64,000 nucleotides of DNA, taken from contig JAGIAT010000007.1 in assembly GCA_017744715.1 (NCBI GenBank), forward strand, positions 306,202 through 370,201, written 5' to 3'. The DNA is from Niabella sp. GTDB lineage: Bacteria > Bacteroidota > Bacteroidia > Chitinophagales > Chitinophagaceae. Below, in pieces: positions 46,696-55,436 of the stretch. The translations under genes were made by a program, and so were the position numbers. The notes below the pieces were generated by a model. The model worked only from the letters and a program-made list of their open reading frames with translations. It had not been told where the DNA came from and did no database searches. The first letter of the stretch is position 1, and each line of letters starts with the position of its first letter.

Positions 46696-47633
46696 TCCAG
46701 TATTTTTTTTCTGAAGGCCAGTACGCCTAGCACTACTGCCAGTATCAGGGAAATTATGGCTACAATATAAAAGGCGTAAGGAGAGTGTTCGAATCCGCTG
46801 GGTACATTCATGCCAAAGATACTGGCGATCAGTACCGGAAAACTCAGTACGATGGTGGCAATCGCCAGCCGTTTCAATACCTGGTTTTGATTGTTGGCAA
46901 TAATACTGGCAAAAGTATCCATAGTACTGCTGAGGATATTGGTATAAATGTTGGCCATTTCAAGGGCCTGTGAATTATCAACCATAAGATCCTCCAGGAG
47001 TTCGGATTCGGTTTCTGTAAACTGCATAAATTTTGTACGCTGCATTTTTGCAAGCAGCAGCTCATTGGAGCGGAGTGCCGTTACAAAATACACCAGGCTT
47101 TTCTGGATCTTCATCAGTTCCAGCAGGTGCTCGTTCTTGTTGGCATCGTATAATTTTTGCTCAATCACATTCCGCTTCTGGTTGATCTCTTTCAGGTACT
47201 CCATAAAGTTCTGAATGATCTTTTCTATGATCTTGATCACCATCATATTCTTCTTGTCTGGCTGGCGGTTCTGAAAAGTGTTCAGGAACTTTTTGATAGC
47301 CGGATTCTCAAATGAGTTTACGGTAACAATATGATTATGGGTAAGAATGACGATGATGGGTATGGTGATGTAATACGCATCACTTTCATTAAAGGAATTG
47401 TTTTCCGTGGGCGTTTTGATCACAATGAGCTTTACATTGTCGTCTTCATCATAACGGCTGCGTTCGTCGATATCCAGCGAGTCGGTCAGGAAGTCGATCG
47501 GGATCTCCAGTTGATCCGATAATTCGTCGAACTCTTCCTGTTTCAGCGGAGGTACTACGTTTACCCAGCTGTCGTTTTCCGGCTCGGAAATTTCAACTGT
47601 GTGATGATCGATATTTTTAAAGTATTTGATCAT
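46692..47633 (-). CDS. corA: CorA-type magnesium/divalent cation channel
   Basis: Protein of 313 residues with a long cytoplasmic alpha/beta and helical domain and two C-terminal TM helices. The selectivity motif GMNVP ends TM1 (ASIFGMNVP). A basic tail (FRKKILE) closes the protein. It overlaps dapF upstream and the NUDIX gene downstream by 4 bp each, so the three are probably one operon. No functional tie to the efflux island. Confidence 0.94.
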   Translation of the reverse strand: MIKYFKNIDHHTVEISEPENDSWVNVVPPLKQEEFDELSDQLEIPIDFLTDSLDIDERSRYDEDDNVKLIVIKTPTENNSFNESDAYYITIPIIVILTHNHIVTVNSFENPAIKKFLNTFQNRQPDKKNMMVIKIIEKIIQNFMEYLKEINQKRNVIEQKLYDANKNEHLLELMKIQKSLVYFVTALRSNELLLAKMQRTKFMQFTETESELLEDLMVDNSQALEMANIYTNILSSTMDTFASIIANNQNQVLKRLAIATIVLSFPVLIASIFGMNVPSGFEHSPYAFYIVAIISLILAVVLGVLAFRKKILE

Positions 47634-48412
47634 AGTGCTTCGTTGCTTATCTGCCCTTCAAAAACTTTTATTGCGGGGCCTTTCAGCCAGATGCTGTTAA
47701 AAGTTCCGTCCGGCTCTCTCCGGTAACGAACGGTTAGTTTTCCGCCAAGGGTTTCAATATTCACGGCGTTGAACCCGTTTTCATTGTGATGAAAAACCAG
47801 GGCGGCGGCCGTAACGCCGGTGCCACAGGAATAGGTTTCGTTTTCCACACCCCGCTCATAGGTACGCACGATGAGGGTATCCGGCTCTTTTACCTGAACA
47901 AAATTTACATTAATGCCTTCTTCAGCAAAATCCTTGCTGTATCTTATTTTTTTTCCTTCTTTAAAAACGTCGAGCTGCATTACATCCGGGTCGAGCTGCA
48001 CATAGTGTGGAGAACCCGTATTCAGAATCGCATCGGTTTTATATTCCCGGATGCCGTCGACGTCTTTCATTTTTAAAGTGACTTCCCCGTCTTCAATTGT
48101 AGCATCGTGCGGCCCGTCTGCAGCAATAAAATGATAGGTGGTTTTACGGATGCCCTGATCGTGGGCAAACTGCACAATACAGCGGCCTCCGTTTCCGCAC
48201 ATGGAACCTTCGCGCCCGTCTGCATTGAAGTACACCATTTCAAAATCGTAGCCCTCCTGTTCGTTCAGCAGCATAAAGCCGTCCGCCCCGATGCCGAAGC
48301 GCCGGTTGCACAGCTGCTTTATTTGTTCCTCCGTAAGGTGCGAATAAGCCCCGTTCCGGTTATCCACCAAAATAAAATCATTGCCCGTGCCCTGGTATTT
48401 ATAGAATGTCAT
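47630..48412 (-). CDS. dapF: Diaminopimelate epimerase
   Basis: Converts LL- to meso-diaminopimelate for lysine and peptidoglycan synthesis. The 260-residue protein has both catalytic cysteines in their motifs: SMCGNGGRC and YSCGTGVTA. The N-terminus YQGTGNDFILVDN is characteristic. The ATG at 48412 is preferred over an in-frame ATG at 48502, which adds 30 residues not found in the fold. First gene of the dapF-corA-nudix unit. Confidence 0.96.
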   Translation of the reverse strand: MTFYKYQGTGNDFILVDNRNGAYSHLTEEQIKQLCNRRFGIGADGFMLLNEQEGYDFEMVYFNADGREGSMCGNGGRCIVQFAHDQGIRKTTYHFIAADGPHDATIEDGEVTLKMKDVDGIREYKTDAILNTGSPHYVQLDPDVMQLDVFKEGKKIRYSKDFAEEGINVNFVQVKEPDTLIVRTYERGVENETYSCGTGVTAAALVFHHNENGFNAVNIETLGGKLTVRYRREPDGTFNSIWLKGPAIKVFEGQISNEAL

Positions 48413-48543
48413 GTTCTTTGTTTTATTGTTCATGTACACCGTGTATTGCGCGTCAGATGCGGCTTGTCTGCCATCCGGATGCCATATAGCCGGAACGATC
48501 AACTGAGCGTAGCAAGATGGATGCCACCTGTGCTGCAGCCGGC

Positions 48544-49419
48544 TTAAAAATTATTTTTAAACGTCTCCAAAAATTTTACAATCAGCCGTTCTACTGCCGC
48601 CTTTCCATCCTTGGTAAATTCTTTTACGATCCGGTTGGCTACAATGGCGTTTACCGCCAGGCAGTGATGCCCGAGCAATTTCCCCAACCCGAAAATAGCC
48701 GAGGTTTCCATTTCAAAGTTGGTGATCCGGTGCTGTCCGAAACTGAAATCGGTTAACCGGTCAATCAGCTGGGGATTGCGTACCCCCAGGCGCAGCACCC
48801 GTCCCTGCGGACCATAAAAGCCCGGGCAGGTAACGGTGATACCCTGGTGAAAATCGGTTACAAAATGTTTCAGCAGGGAAGGGGAGGCCCCCGTGATATA
48901 CGGCGTGCTCAACCCCTGCATCTGCACATGTGTAACAAAGGAATGCAGCAACTGGGTTTCCTCGTCGGTTTCTTCCGGCCGGTAAAAATTGAGCAGGTTA
49001 TCCAGGCCCAGCCCATGGGTAGAGGCTACAAAGCTGTCTACCGGGATATCGGCCTGTAATGATCCGGAAGTACCCACGCGGATAATATTGAGCGCTTTCA
49101 GATTTGAGCGGATCTCCCGGGTTTCGAAATCGATATTGACCAGTGCATCCAGTTCATTCATCACGATGTCGATATTATCTGGTCCGATACCTGACGATAG
49201 TACTGTAAGCCGTTTGCCGCCCACCATTCCGGTGTGGCTCACAAACTCGCGGTGCTGTCGTTTAACTTCGATGGTATCAAAATATTTGCTGAATTCGGCC
49301 ACCCGGTCGGGGTCGCCCACGGTCACTACCGTATCTGCCAGTTCCTCAGGGCGAAGATCCAGATGGTACACTGCACCCCTGTTATTGATAATCAATTCCG
49401 ATTCTGCGATCCTGCTCAT
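48544..49419 (-). CDS. Nucleoside phosphorylase (uridine/purine type)
   Basis: Protein of 291 residues of the PNP/UDP family, cleaving nucleosides with phosphate. Phosphate-site motif GDPDRV near residue 36, SSGIGPDN, RVGTSGSLQ, and the ribose/base motif FEMETSAIFGLGKLLGH. Uridine phosphorylase is more likely than hexameric PNP from the MET(S/A)A pattern, but substrate is not certain. It precedes dapF by 131 bp on the same strand. Confidence 0.92.
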   Translation of the reverse strand: MSRIAESELIINNRGAVYHLDLRPEELADTVVTVGDPDRVAEFSKYFDTIEVKRQHREFVSHTGMVGGKRLTVLSSGIGPDNIDIVMNELDALVNIDFETREIRSNLKALNIIRVGTSGSLQADIPVDSFVASTHGLGLDNLLNFYRPEETDEETQLLHSFVTHVQMQGLSTPYITGASPSLLKHFVTDFHQGITVTCPGFYGPQGRVLRLGVRNPQLIDRLTDFSFGQHRITNFEMETSAIFGLGKLLGHHCLAVNAIVANRIVKEFTKDGKAAVERLIVKFLETFKNNF

Positions 49420-49551
49420 AAAAAAAGGTCTTTAATCTTTGCAAATATTTACCAAAAATATCCTATTTTTGCCAGCCTTCAAAGATTAAATGGCGGGTGG
49501 TAGTCGCTTAATAGTGATTGCCGGTAACGCCGGGATCGAAAAGGGATAAAA

Positions 49552-49622
49552 GGTCTCGTGGCCGAGTGGCTAGGCAGAGCTCTGCAAAAGCTCGTACAGC
49601 GGTTCGAATCCGCTCGAGACCT
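49552..49622 (+). tRNA. tRNA-Cys (GCA)
   Basis: 71 nt without encoded CCA. Acceptor stem GGTCTCG / CGAGACC, D-stem GCC/GGC, anticodon stem GAGCT/AGCTC with loop CTGCAAA (anticodon GCA), T-stem AGCGG/CCGCT with loop TTCGAAT, discriminator U73 as expected for cysteine. Confidence 0.96.
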
Positions 49623-49637
49623 CCGGTTAAAAAAGTG

Positions 49638-49662
49638 AAACCCGCTCTGGCAGCGGGTTTTT
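49638..49662 (+). terminator. Rho-independent terminator after tRNA-Cys
   Basis: Stem AAACCCGCT / AGCGGGTTT, loop CTGGC, then a T run. Confidence 0.85.
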
Positions 49663-49802
49663 GCATGTAATAGCCGTGCCATGGCGGGTTGTGCGCTATG
49701 GTTAAATTGGGTATTTGCTTGTGATTTGATAAGGATTAAGTAAAAAACGCGGCCCCAGCGCAACCGGGGAAAACAATGTCAATCCGGAAGCTTGTTTACA
49801 AT

Positions 49803-50376
49803 CTTCCCGTGGTGTCTCCCGCAGGGGACGCCCGGGTTAGCAGCGTATGATTATAATGTATGGATCATTTTCAGGGTCCTTTTCAAGAGACCCTGAAAAG
49901 AAGGCGAAGACGCCGTGGGTTTACCGCAGTGTTATCTGAAGATTTGCTTGTTTGGTACACGGTCTTCCCGTGGTGTCTCCCGCAGGGGACGCCCGGGTTG
50001 GCAGCGAATGATTATAATGTATGGATCATTTTCAGGGTCCTTTTCAAGAGACCCTGAAAAGAAGGCGAAGACGCCTTGGGTTTACCGCAGTATTATCAGA
50101 AGATTTGCTTGTTTGGTACGCGGTCTTCCCGTGGTGTCTCCCGCAGGGGACGCCCGGGTTGGGCAGCGTATGAGTATAATGTATGGATCATTTTCAGGGT
50201 CCTTTTCAAGAGACCCTGAAAAGAAGGCGAAGACGCCGTGGGTTTACCGCAGTATTATCTGAAGATTTGCTTGTCTTCCCGTGGTGTCTCCCGCAGGGGA
50301 TGGCCGGATTGGTAGCGTATGATTATAATGTATGGATCATTTTTTCAGGGTCCCTTGCAGGAGCCCCTGGAAAATA
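49803..50376. repeat. 161-bp tandem repeat, three copies plus a degraded fourth
   Basis: Units start at CTTCCCGTGG: 49803-49963 (161 bp), 49964-50124 (161 bp), 50125-50274 (150 bp, lacking ~11 bp at the end) and 50275 to about 50376 (degraded). Each full unit holds a small GTC-T-CCC/GGG-GAC dyad, a perfect 11-bp dyad TTTTCAGGGTC / GACCCTGAAAA with a 10-nt loop (49868-49899 in unit 1) and a GGCG-AAGA-CGCC dyad. Peptides encoded across it are artefacts. No gene is seen from 49663 to 49802. Confidence 0.92.
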
Positions 50377-50685
50377 AATATTAGTCTATAAATTTGGTGG
50401 ACTAAAAAAATACTGTTAATCTTGCAACTTATTATGAACTCCCCGTTTTTCAGTAACAGGATAAATCAAAAACCATTGATGTGGAACAGAGGTTGCATGT
50501 TTAACCCTGTTGTCTGTTGTTGCAGTTGTTAGTCTAACGCCTTCTTTAAGGCCTTTTCCATTTTCATCTTTTCTTTTACTTAAACGATTTATTCGCAATG
50601 GACGACTCGTAGAAATCATATAAAAATGCCGGGCCTGTTGGCGCAGATACCCGGCTGCATCATAAAGTGTTTCCCTGTTAAAGAT
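50377..50685. other. Intergenic region, no confident gene
   Basis: A 67-codon frame on the minus strand (50416-50619) has no recognisable motif, signal or family resemblance. I see nothing else here until the palindrome at 50686. Confidence 0.4.
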
Positions 50686-50707
50686 CCTGCATGCAATTGC
50701 ATACAGG
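50686..50707. promoter_or_regulatory. Palindrome upstream of susC, candidate operator
   Basis: A 22-bp near-perfect palindrome (one mismatched pair) has the fully symmetric centre ATGCAATTGCAT at 50691-50702, flanked by CCTG and CAGG. It ends 31 bp before the SusC start. No regulator gene is adjacent. Confidence 0.4.
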
Positions 50708-50738
50708 CCACCTTATTATTTAATGCAAATCAAATGTA

Positions 50739-53700
50739 ATGAAAAAAAAGTTTACCGTTTTTTTATTGCTAACCTCATTATTTACACTGCTGCAGAAAAA
50801 CGTTTATTCACAGGAGCCGCACACGGTTATTAATACGCAGTTTAGCGGTCATGTTTACGACTCGCTGTCGAAACTTCCCCTCGACGGCGCCACCGTATTG
50901 ATCAAGGGAACTACCAACCAGTCGCGGGCAGATGAGAAAGGGCATTTCAATTTAAGAACGGGGCAAACGCTGCCGTTTACCATCATTGTATCCTTTGTGG
51001 GATACGAAACCCGGGAAATTTATGTAACGAAGCCGGTTGTTACGGTTCCATTAGAGCGGCGGAAAAATGACCTGGGCGAAGTGGTGGTGGTAGGATATGG
51101 TACCCAAAAGCGCAGCAGCATCACGGGATCTGTAGCCTCGGTATCAAAAACCGGGCTCTCGCAGCCGGCGGTAGCTTTTGACAACCTGCTTCAGGGCTCG
51201 GTTTCCGGCGTTGCGGTTACCCAATCGTCCGGCCAGCCGGGGAGTACCGCCACTATCCGGATCCGGGGCGGCAATTCCATTAATTTCGGAAATGATCCAC
51301 TCTATGTGATCGATGGATTTATTGTTTACAATGATAACAACCTTACCAATACAGGAGCTTCCAGCGGAGGCGGTATCAATGCACTGTCAACCATCAATCC
51401 GTCGGATATTGAATCGATCGATATTTTAAAAGATGCAGCGGCTACCGCCATTTATGGATCGAGGGGGGCTAACGGCGTGGTGATCATTACCACCAAGAAG
51501 GGCCGTAAAGGAAGAACAGAGCTGAACTACAGCGGTTATTTTGGTAAACAGGAGGCCGCAAAAACGCTTAAGCTGCTGAATGGTGCACAATGGGCATCGC
51601 TGATCAATGATATCAACAAAAGTGATAACCAGGCGGCAACTTTTACACCCGCGCAGATCGAGGCATTTGGTGAGGGGTACAACTGGCAGAACGCGGCGTT
51701 GCGGCGCGCTGCAACACAAAATCATGAACTGTCGATATCCGGCGGAGATGAGAAGTCGCGGTTCCTGATCTCCGGTAATTATTTTGACCAGGATGGGGTG
51801 ATCCTGAATACCGGATTCCGGCGTTATTCCGGGCGCATCAATTATGAGCGGGAACTAAACAGTAAGTTTACAGTAGCGGCTAATGTATACCTGAGCAAGG
51901 CGAACCAGGATAAACTTTCCGGCGCTAATTTTGGAAGCATCGGTTTTAATGGCGCCTTCCCTACATTGGTGCTTACGCCTTCCATTGTAAAGATCTGGAA
52001 TGAGGATGGCAGCTACAATAACCAGAACCCATATATTGCTACTCCAACAAATGCGCTCCGCGATATTGTAGCCACCAAAAATGAAACACTGATCGCCCGC
52101 AGCCTGGCAAACGCCTTTATAGAATACCGGATCATAGAAGGACTGGTGCTTAAGTCTTCCTTTGGGATGGATCAGCTGACAACCAAACAAAATTATTATG
52201 CCCCTTCCTATACTTCGGCAGGCTATGCTGCCGGCGGTATTGCCGCTGTGGGAAATGTGCAGGGCAGTTCCTGGCTGAATGAAAACACGCTAACCTACTC
52301 AAAGAATATCCGGGACCGCCATGCGGTGAATGTATTGCTGGGGTATACCACCCAATATTCAGAGGATGAAAGTACGGTAGCCGGTGCACAGAAATTTGCA
52401 TCCGACCTTACAACGTATAATAATCTTTCCCTGGGCGGAACGGCCGTACTGCCTGCTTCAGATGCCCATGCTGCGGCGCTGAACTCCTTCCTTGGCCGGA
52501 TCAATTATACATTGGATGATAAATATTCGGTATCCCTTACCCAACGGGCGGATGGCTCTTCGCGGCTGGGCAAAAACAATAAATGGGGATTTTTCCCTTC
52601 CGTAGGTGTATCCTGGAATGCCGTTAAAGAACGCTTCCTGGAGCAAAGCGATGCCGTCTCCAACCTGAAGTTGCGGGCATCGTACGGACAAACGGGAAAC
52701 TCTGAAGTACCGCCATACAGTTCGCTTTCCGTATTGGCCGCCAGTAATTATTTTTTCAACGGATCGCTGGTTACGGGCGTGGCACCGGCGCAGCTGGCAA
52801 ATGAAAACCTGAAGTGGGAAACCACCACACAATGGAACCTGGGAATCGATGCCGGCTTTTTTAACAACCGGATCAGCATTACGGCAGATGTGTACGGGAA
52901 AAAGACCAGCGATCTCCTATTGTTTGTGCCCTTTCCGTTATATACCGGGTATAATACGGTATTGAAAAATGCCGGGAGTGTTTCCAACAGGGGAATCGAA
53001 TTTTCGCTCAATACCGATAATATCAGGGGGCGCCGCTTTAGCTGGAAATCTTCAATCGTTTTTGCAGCCAACAGGAATAAAGTGCTGAACCTTGGTGATG
53101 GAGTAAATTATTATTACCCGGTGGCGCCTACGGGATTCGTGTCGCCGGTTATTGTAAAAGTGGGTCTTCCCGTTTCTACCTTTTGGGGATACCGTACAGA
53201 TGGATTGCTGACGGCTGCAGATCTTGCAGCAAATGTGCCCAAACTTACAGGTGTATCACAACTGGAAGGCGACCGGAAATATGTGGATGCCAACCAGGAT
53301 GGTGTAATCACAACAGCGGATAAGGTAAACCTGGGCAATGCACAACCAAAATTTACTTTTGGGTTTACCAATAATGTTACGGCGTACGGTTTTGATCTTT
53401 CGGTTTTTCTGCAGGGAACCTATGGCAACAAGGTGTTTAATTTTATCCGCCAGAAGCTGGAGATCCCAACCTTGTCGCTGAATGCTTCGGCATCGCTGCT
53501 GGACCGGTGGAGTCCCGAACATCCGGACGGTAAGGAACCCCGGGCTACCAATTCCCCCGTACCCCAGGTGATTGACCGTTATATAGAGGACGCTTCTTTT
53601 TTGCGGGTAAAGAATATTACGCTGGGGTATACGCTCCCCGTGAACCTGCTTACAAAATATAAAATCACAAAACTACGCTTCTATATTACCGGGCAAAACC

Positions 53701-53837
53701 TGATTACGGCAACGCCTTATAGCGGACTGGATCCGGAGGCGAATTTGTATGATGTGGATAATACCAAACAGGGCATCGACTACGGGATCTATCCTTCTAC
53801 CAAAACCGTTCTTGTTGGGCTAAACATCACCATTTAA
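50739..53837 (+). CDS. SusC/RagA family TonB-linked outer membrane receptor
   Basis: Protein of 1032 residues importing oligomers across the outer membrane with its SusD partner. Signal peptide about 1-24. A carboxypeptidase-D regulatory-like domain (about 35-105, SGHVYDSLSKLPLDGATVLIKG) is followed by the region VVVVGYGTQKRSSITGSVASV and the plug (about 120-230, with IRIRGGNSINFGNDPLYVIDG). The rest is a 22-strand barrel ending VGLNITI. No N-terminal signalling domain (STN) is present, so it is a transporter, not a transducer. The SusD gene starts 12 bp downstream. Confidence 0.96.
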   Translation: MKKKFTVFLLLTSLFTLLQKNVYSQEPHTVINTQFSGHVYDSLSKLPLDGATVLIKGTTNQSRADEKGHFNLRTGQTLPFTIIVSFVGYETREIYVTKPVVTVPLERRKNDLGEVVVVGYGTQKRSSITGSVASVSKTGLSQPAVAFDNLLQGSVSGVAVTQSSGQPGSTATIRIRGGNSINFGNDPLYVIDGFIVYNDNNLTNTGASSGGGINALSTINPSDIESIDILKDAAATAIYGSRGANGVVIITTKKGRKGRTELNYSGYFGKQEAAKTLKLLNGAQWASLINDINKSDNQAATFTPAQIEAFGEGYNWQNAALRRAATQNHELSISGGDEKSRFLISGNYFDQDGVILNTGFRRYSGRINYERELNSKFTVAANVYLSKANQDKLSGANFGSIGFNGAFPTLVLTPSIVKIWNEDGSYNNQNPYIATPTNALRDIVATKNETLIARSLANAFIEYRIIEGLVLKSSFGMDQLTTKQNYYAPSYTSAGYAAGGIAAVGNVQGSSWLNENTLTYSKNIRDRHAVNVLLGYTTQYSEDESTVAGAQKFASDLTTYNNLSLGGTAVLPASDAHAAALNSFLGRINYTLDDKYSVSLTQRADGSSRLGKNNKWGFFPSVGVSWNAVKERFLEQSDAVSNLKLRASYGQTGNSEVPPYSSLSVLAASNYFFNGSLVTGVAPAQLANENLKWETTTQWNLGIDAGFFNNRISITADVYGKKTSDLLLFVPFPLYTGYNTVLKNAGSVSNRGIEFSLNTDNIRGRRFSWKSSIVFAANRNKVLNLGDGVNYYYPVAPTGFVSPVIVKVGLPVSTFWGYRTDGLLTAADLAANVPKLTGVSQLEGDRKYVDANQDGVITTADKVNLGNAQPKFTFGFTNNVTAYGFDLSVFLQGTYGNKVFNFIRQKLEIPTLSLNASASLLDRWSPEHPDGKEPRATNSPVPQVIDRYIEDASFLRVKNITLGYTLPVNLLTKYKITKLRFYITGQNLITATPYSGLDPEANLYDVDNTKQGIDYGIYPSTKTVLVGLNITI

Positions 53838-53848
53838 TCACCTAAATA

Positions 53849-55393
53849 ATGTTATCTGTTATGAATTTCATATTGAAAGGAATCTTCCGGTCTGTTTATT
53901 TCATTGCTGCAATAGCGATGACCGGTTGCAACAAACTAAAAGAACTCCCGGAATCGGTGGTTACCGAAGACCAGTATTATAAAACAGCTACAGATGCCAT
54001 AAGCGCAGTGAATGCGGCATATGGAAGCCTCAATGGCGACCCTGCCGGGGATTTTCCTATCTATGGCCGCAACCTGAATATCCTGATCAGCAACGGATCC
54101 GACGAGCAGGTATTCAGCCCTTCCAATACCAACCCCGATGTGCGGGCCATTGGAACGATCACCTATGTTGCGGAAAACGACCGGGTACGGAAAATATGGC
54201 AACAGCATTACTATGGGATCAACCGGGCAAATGTGGCCATTGATAAAATACCGGGTATCGAAATGGATGAAACCACGAAGAACCGGCTTGTTAATGAAGC
54301 CCGCTTTATCAGGGCCCTCCTGTACTTTAACCTGGTACGTTTGTTTGGCGGCGTACCTCTGGTGCTGCATAACCCTACATCTACGAATCTTGAAGCGGTA
54401 AAGGTAGCACGGGCGGCACCGGAAGATGTATATGCACAGGTAATTGCAGACCTGACCGCTGCAACGGCATTGCCCGGCGCTTATTCGGGCGCAGATAAAG
54501 GGCGTGCTACGGCCGGTGCTGCATGGGGCCTGCTTGCGAAGGTATACGTAACCACAAAGAACTGGGAGCTTGCGCGGGTTACGCTGGAAAAAATTCTTAC
54601 GGCAGGCACTTTTACGGCGGCAAAGGGCAGTTATGGGTATGATCTTTTTCCTGTTTTTAAGGATGCCTTTCAGAAGCCCACCAAAAATGGCAAGGAACAT
54701 CTGTTCTCGGTGCAATACGAATCGAACCTGGGCGCGCGCAATGTGCAGAATTTCTTAAGCGGTTCCAATTTCAATTCCTTTAACCCCAAGTCGTTTCCCG
54801 GCGATGTGCCGGATGAAAGTCTCCCTAAAATTTTTGATGATGCAGATACCCGTAAGGCAGGTACCTTTTTTACAAAGATACTGAACCCGGCTACGGGGCA
54901 GGAGGTGGATTTTTCTCCCGTGACCCGCTATGCAAAATTCATCGATTTCAGTTTAACCCCCATCACTAACCAGGCCCAGAGCGGCATCAACTATCCGGTA
55001 CTTCGCTATGCAGATATCCTGTTACTGTATGCCGAGGTGCTGAACGAACTGCAGGGACCGGTTGCGGAGGCTTATAAAGCATTAAATATCGTCAGGGCCC
55101 GGGCGTATGGTTTGTATACCGGTAATGGCAGTTATACCGATCATAGCCGGGATCTTTCCGGGTTGGATCAGGCCGGGTTCCGGGAAGCAGTTTTTCTCGA
55201 GCGCCGGAAAGAGCTGGTGCAGGAAGGCAACCGGTGGTTCGACCTGGTACGTAAGGGAACGCTGGTAGATGAATTGAAAAAGATCGCTGCCAAGGCCGGC
55301 AATGTATCGGAAAAAAATTACCGGTTCCCCATACCGCAAATAGAAATCGATCTCAACAGTCAGCTTACTCAAAACCCTGGCTATAACAAGTAG
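53849..55393 (+). CDS. SusD/RagB family outer membrane lipoprotein
   Basis: Protein of 514 residues that caps the SusC barrel and binds the substrate at the cell surface. Lipoprotein signal with lipobox MTGC (C27 from this start, C23 from the alternative ATG at 53861, which is equally plausible). TPR-like helical body; AAYGSLNGD near the N-terminus and the SusD-typical end, with FPIPQIEIDLN before the final NPGYNK. ERRKELVQEGNRWFDLVR is a family motif. Confidence 0.95.
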   Translation: MLSVMNFILKGIFRSVYFIAAIAMTGCNKLKELPESVVTEDQYYKTATDAISAVNAAYGSLNGDPAGDFPIYGRNLNILISNGSDEQVFSPSNTNPDVRAIGTITYVAENDRVRKIWQQHYYGINRANVAIDKIPGIEMDETTKNRLVNEARFIRALLYFNLVRLFGGVPLVLHNPTSTNLEAVKVARAAPEDVYAQVIADLTAATALPGAYSGADKGRATAGAAWGLLAKVYVTTKNWELARVTLEKILTAGTFTAAKGSYGYDLFPVFKDAFQKPTKNGKEHLFSVQYESNLGARNVQNFLSGSNFNSFNPKSFPGDVPDESLPKIFDDADTRKAGTFFTKILNPATGQEVDFSPVTRYAKFIDFSLTPITNQAQSGINYPVLRYADILLLYAEVLNELQGPVAEAYKALNIVRARAYGLYTGNGSYTDHSRDLSGLDQAGFREAVFLERRKELVQEGNRWFDLVRKGTLVDELKKIAAKAGNVSEKNYRFPIPQIEIDLNSQLTQNPGYNK

Positions 55394-55436
55394 CCTGCGG
55401 ATTTTTTAACAATCAACCGTTTTAAAAAATGAAATT

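Noticed and set aside
49803..50376. CRISPR array
   Set aside because: Units are contiguous 161-bp repeats without spacers of regular size, and no cas gene is present.
49860..50377. Repeated open frames encoding near-identical arginine-rich peptides
   Set aside because: They arise from the 161-bp DNA repeat; the frames start and stop at repeat borders and show no signal, motif or ribosome-binding context.
50416..50619. 67-residue minus-strand frame
   Set aside because: No recognisable family or operon context; might be a decayed gene but cannot be supported.
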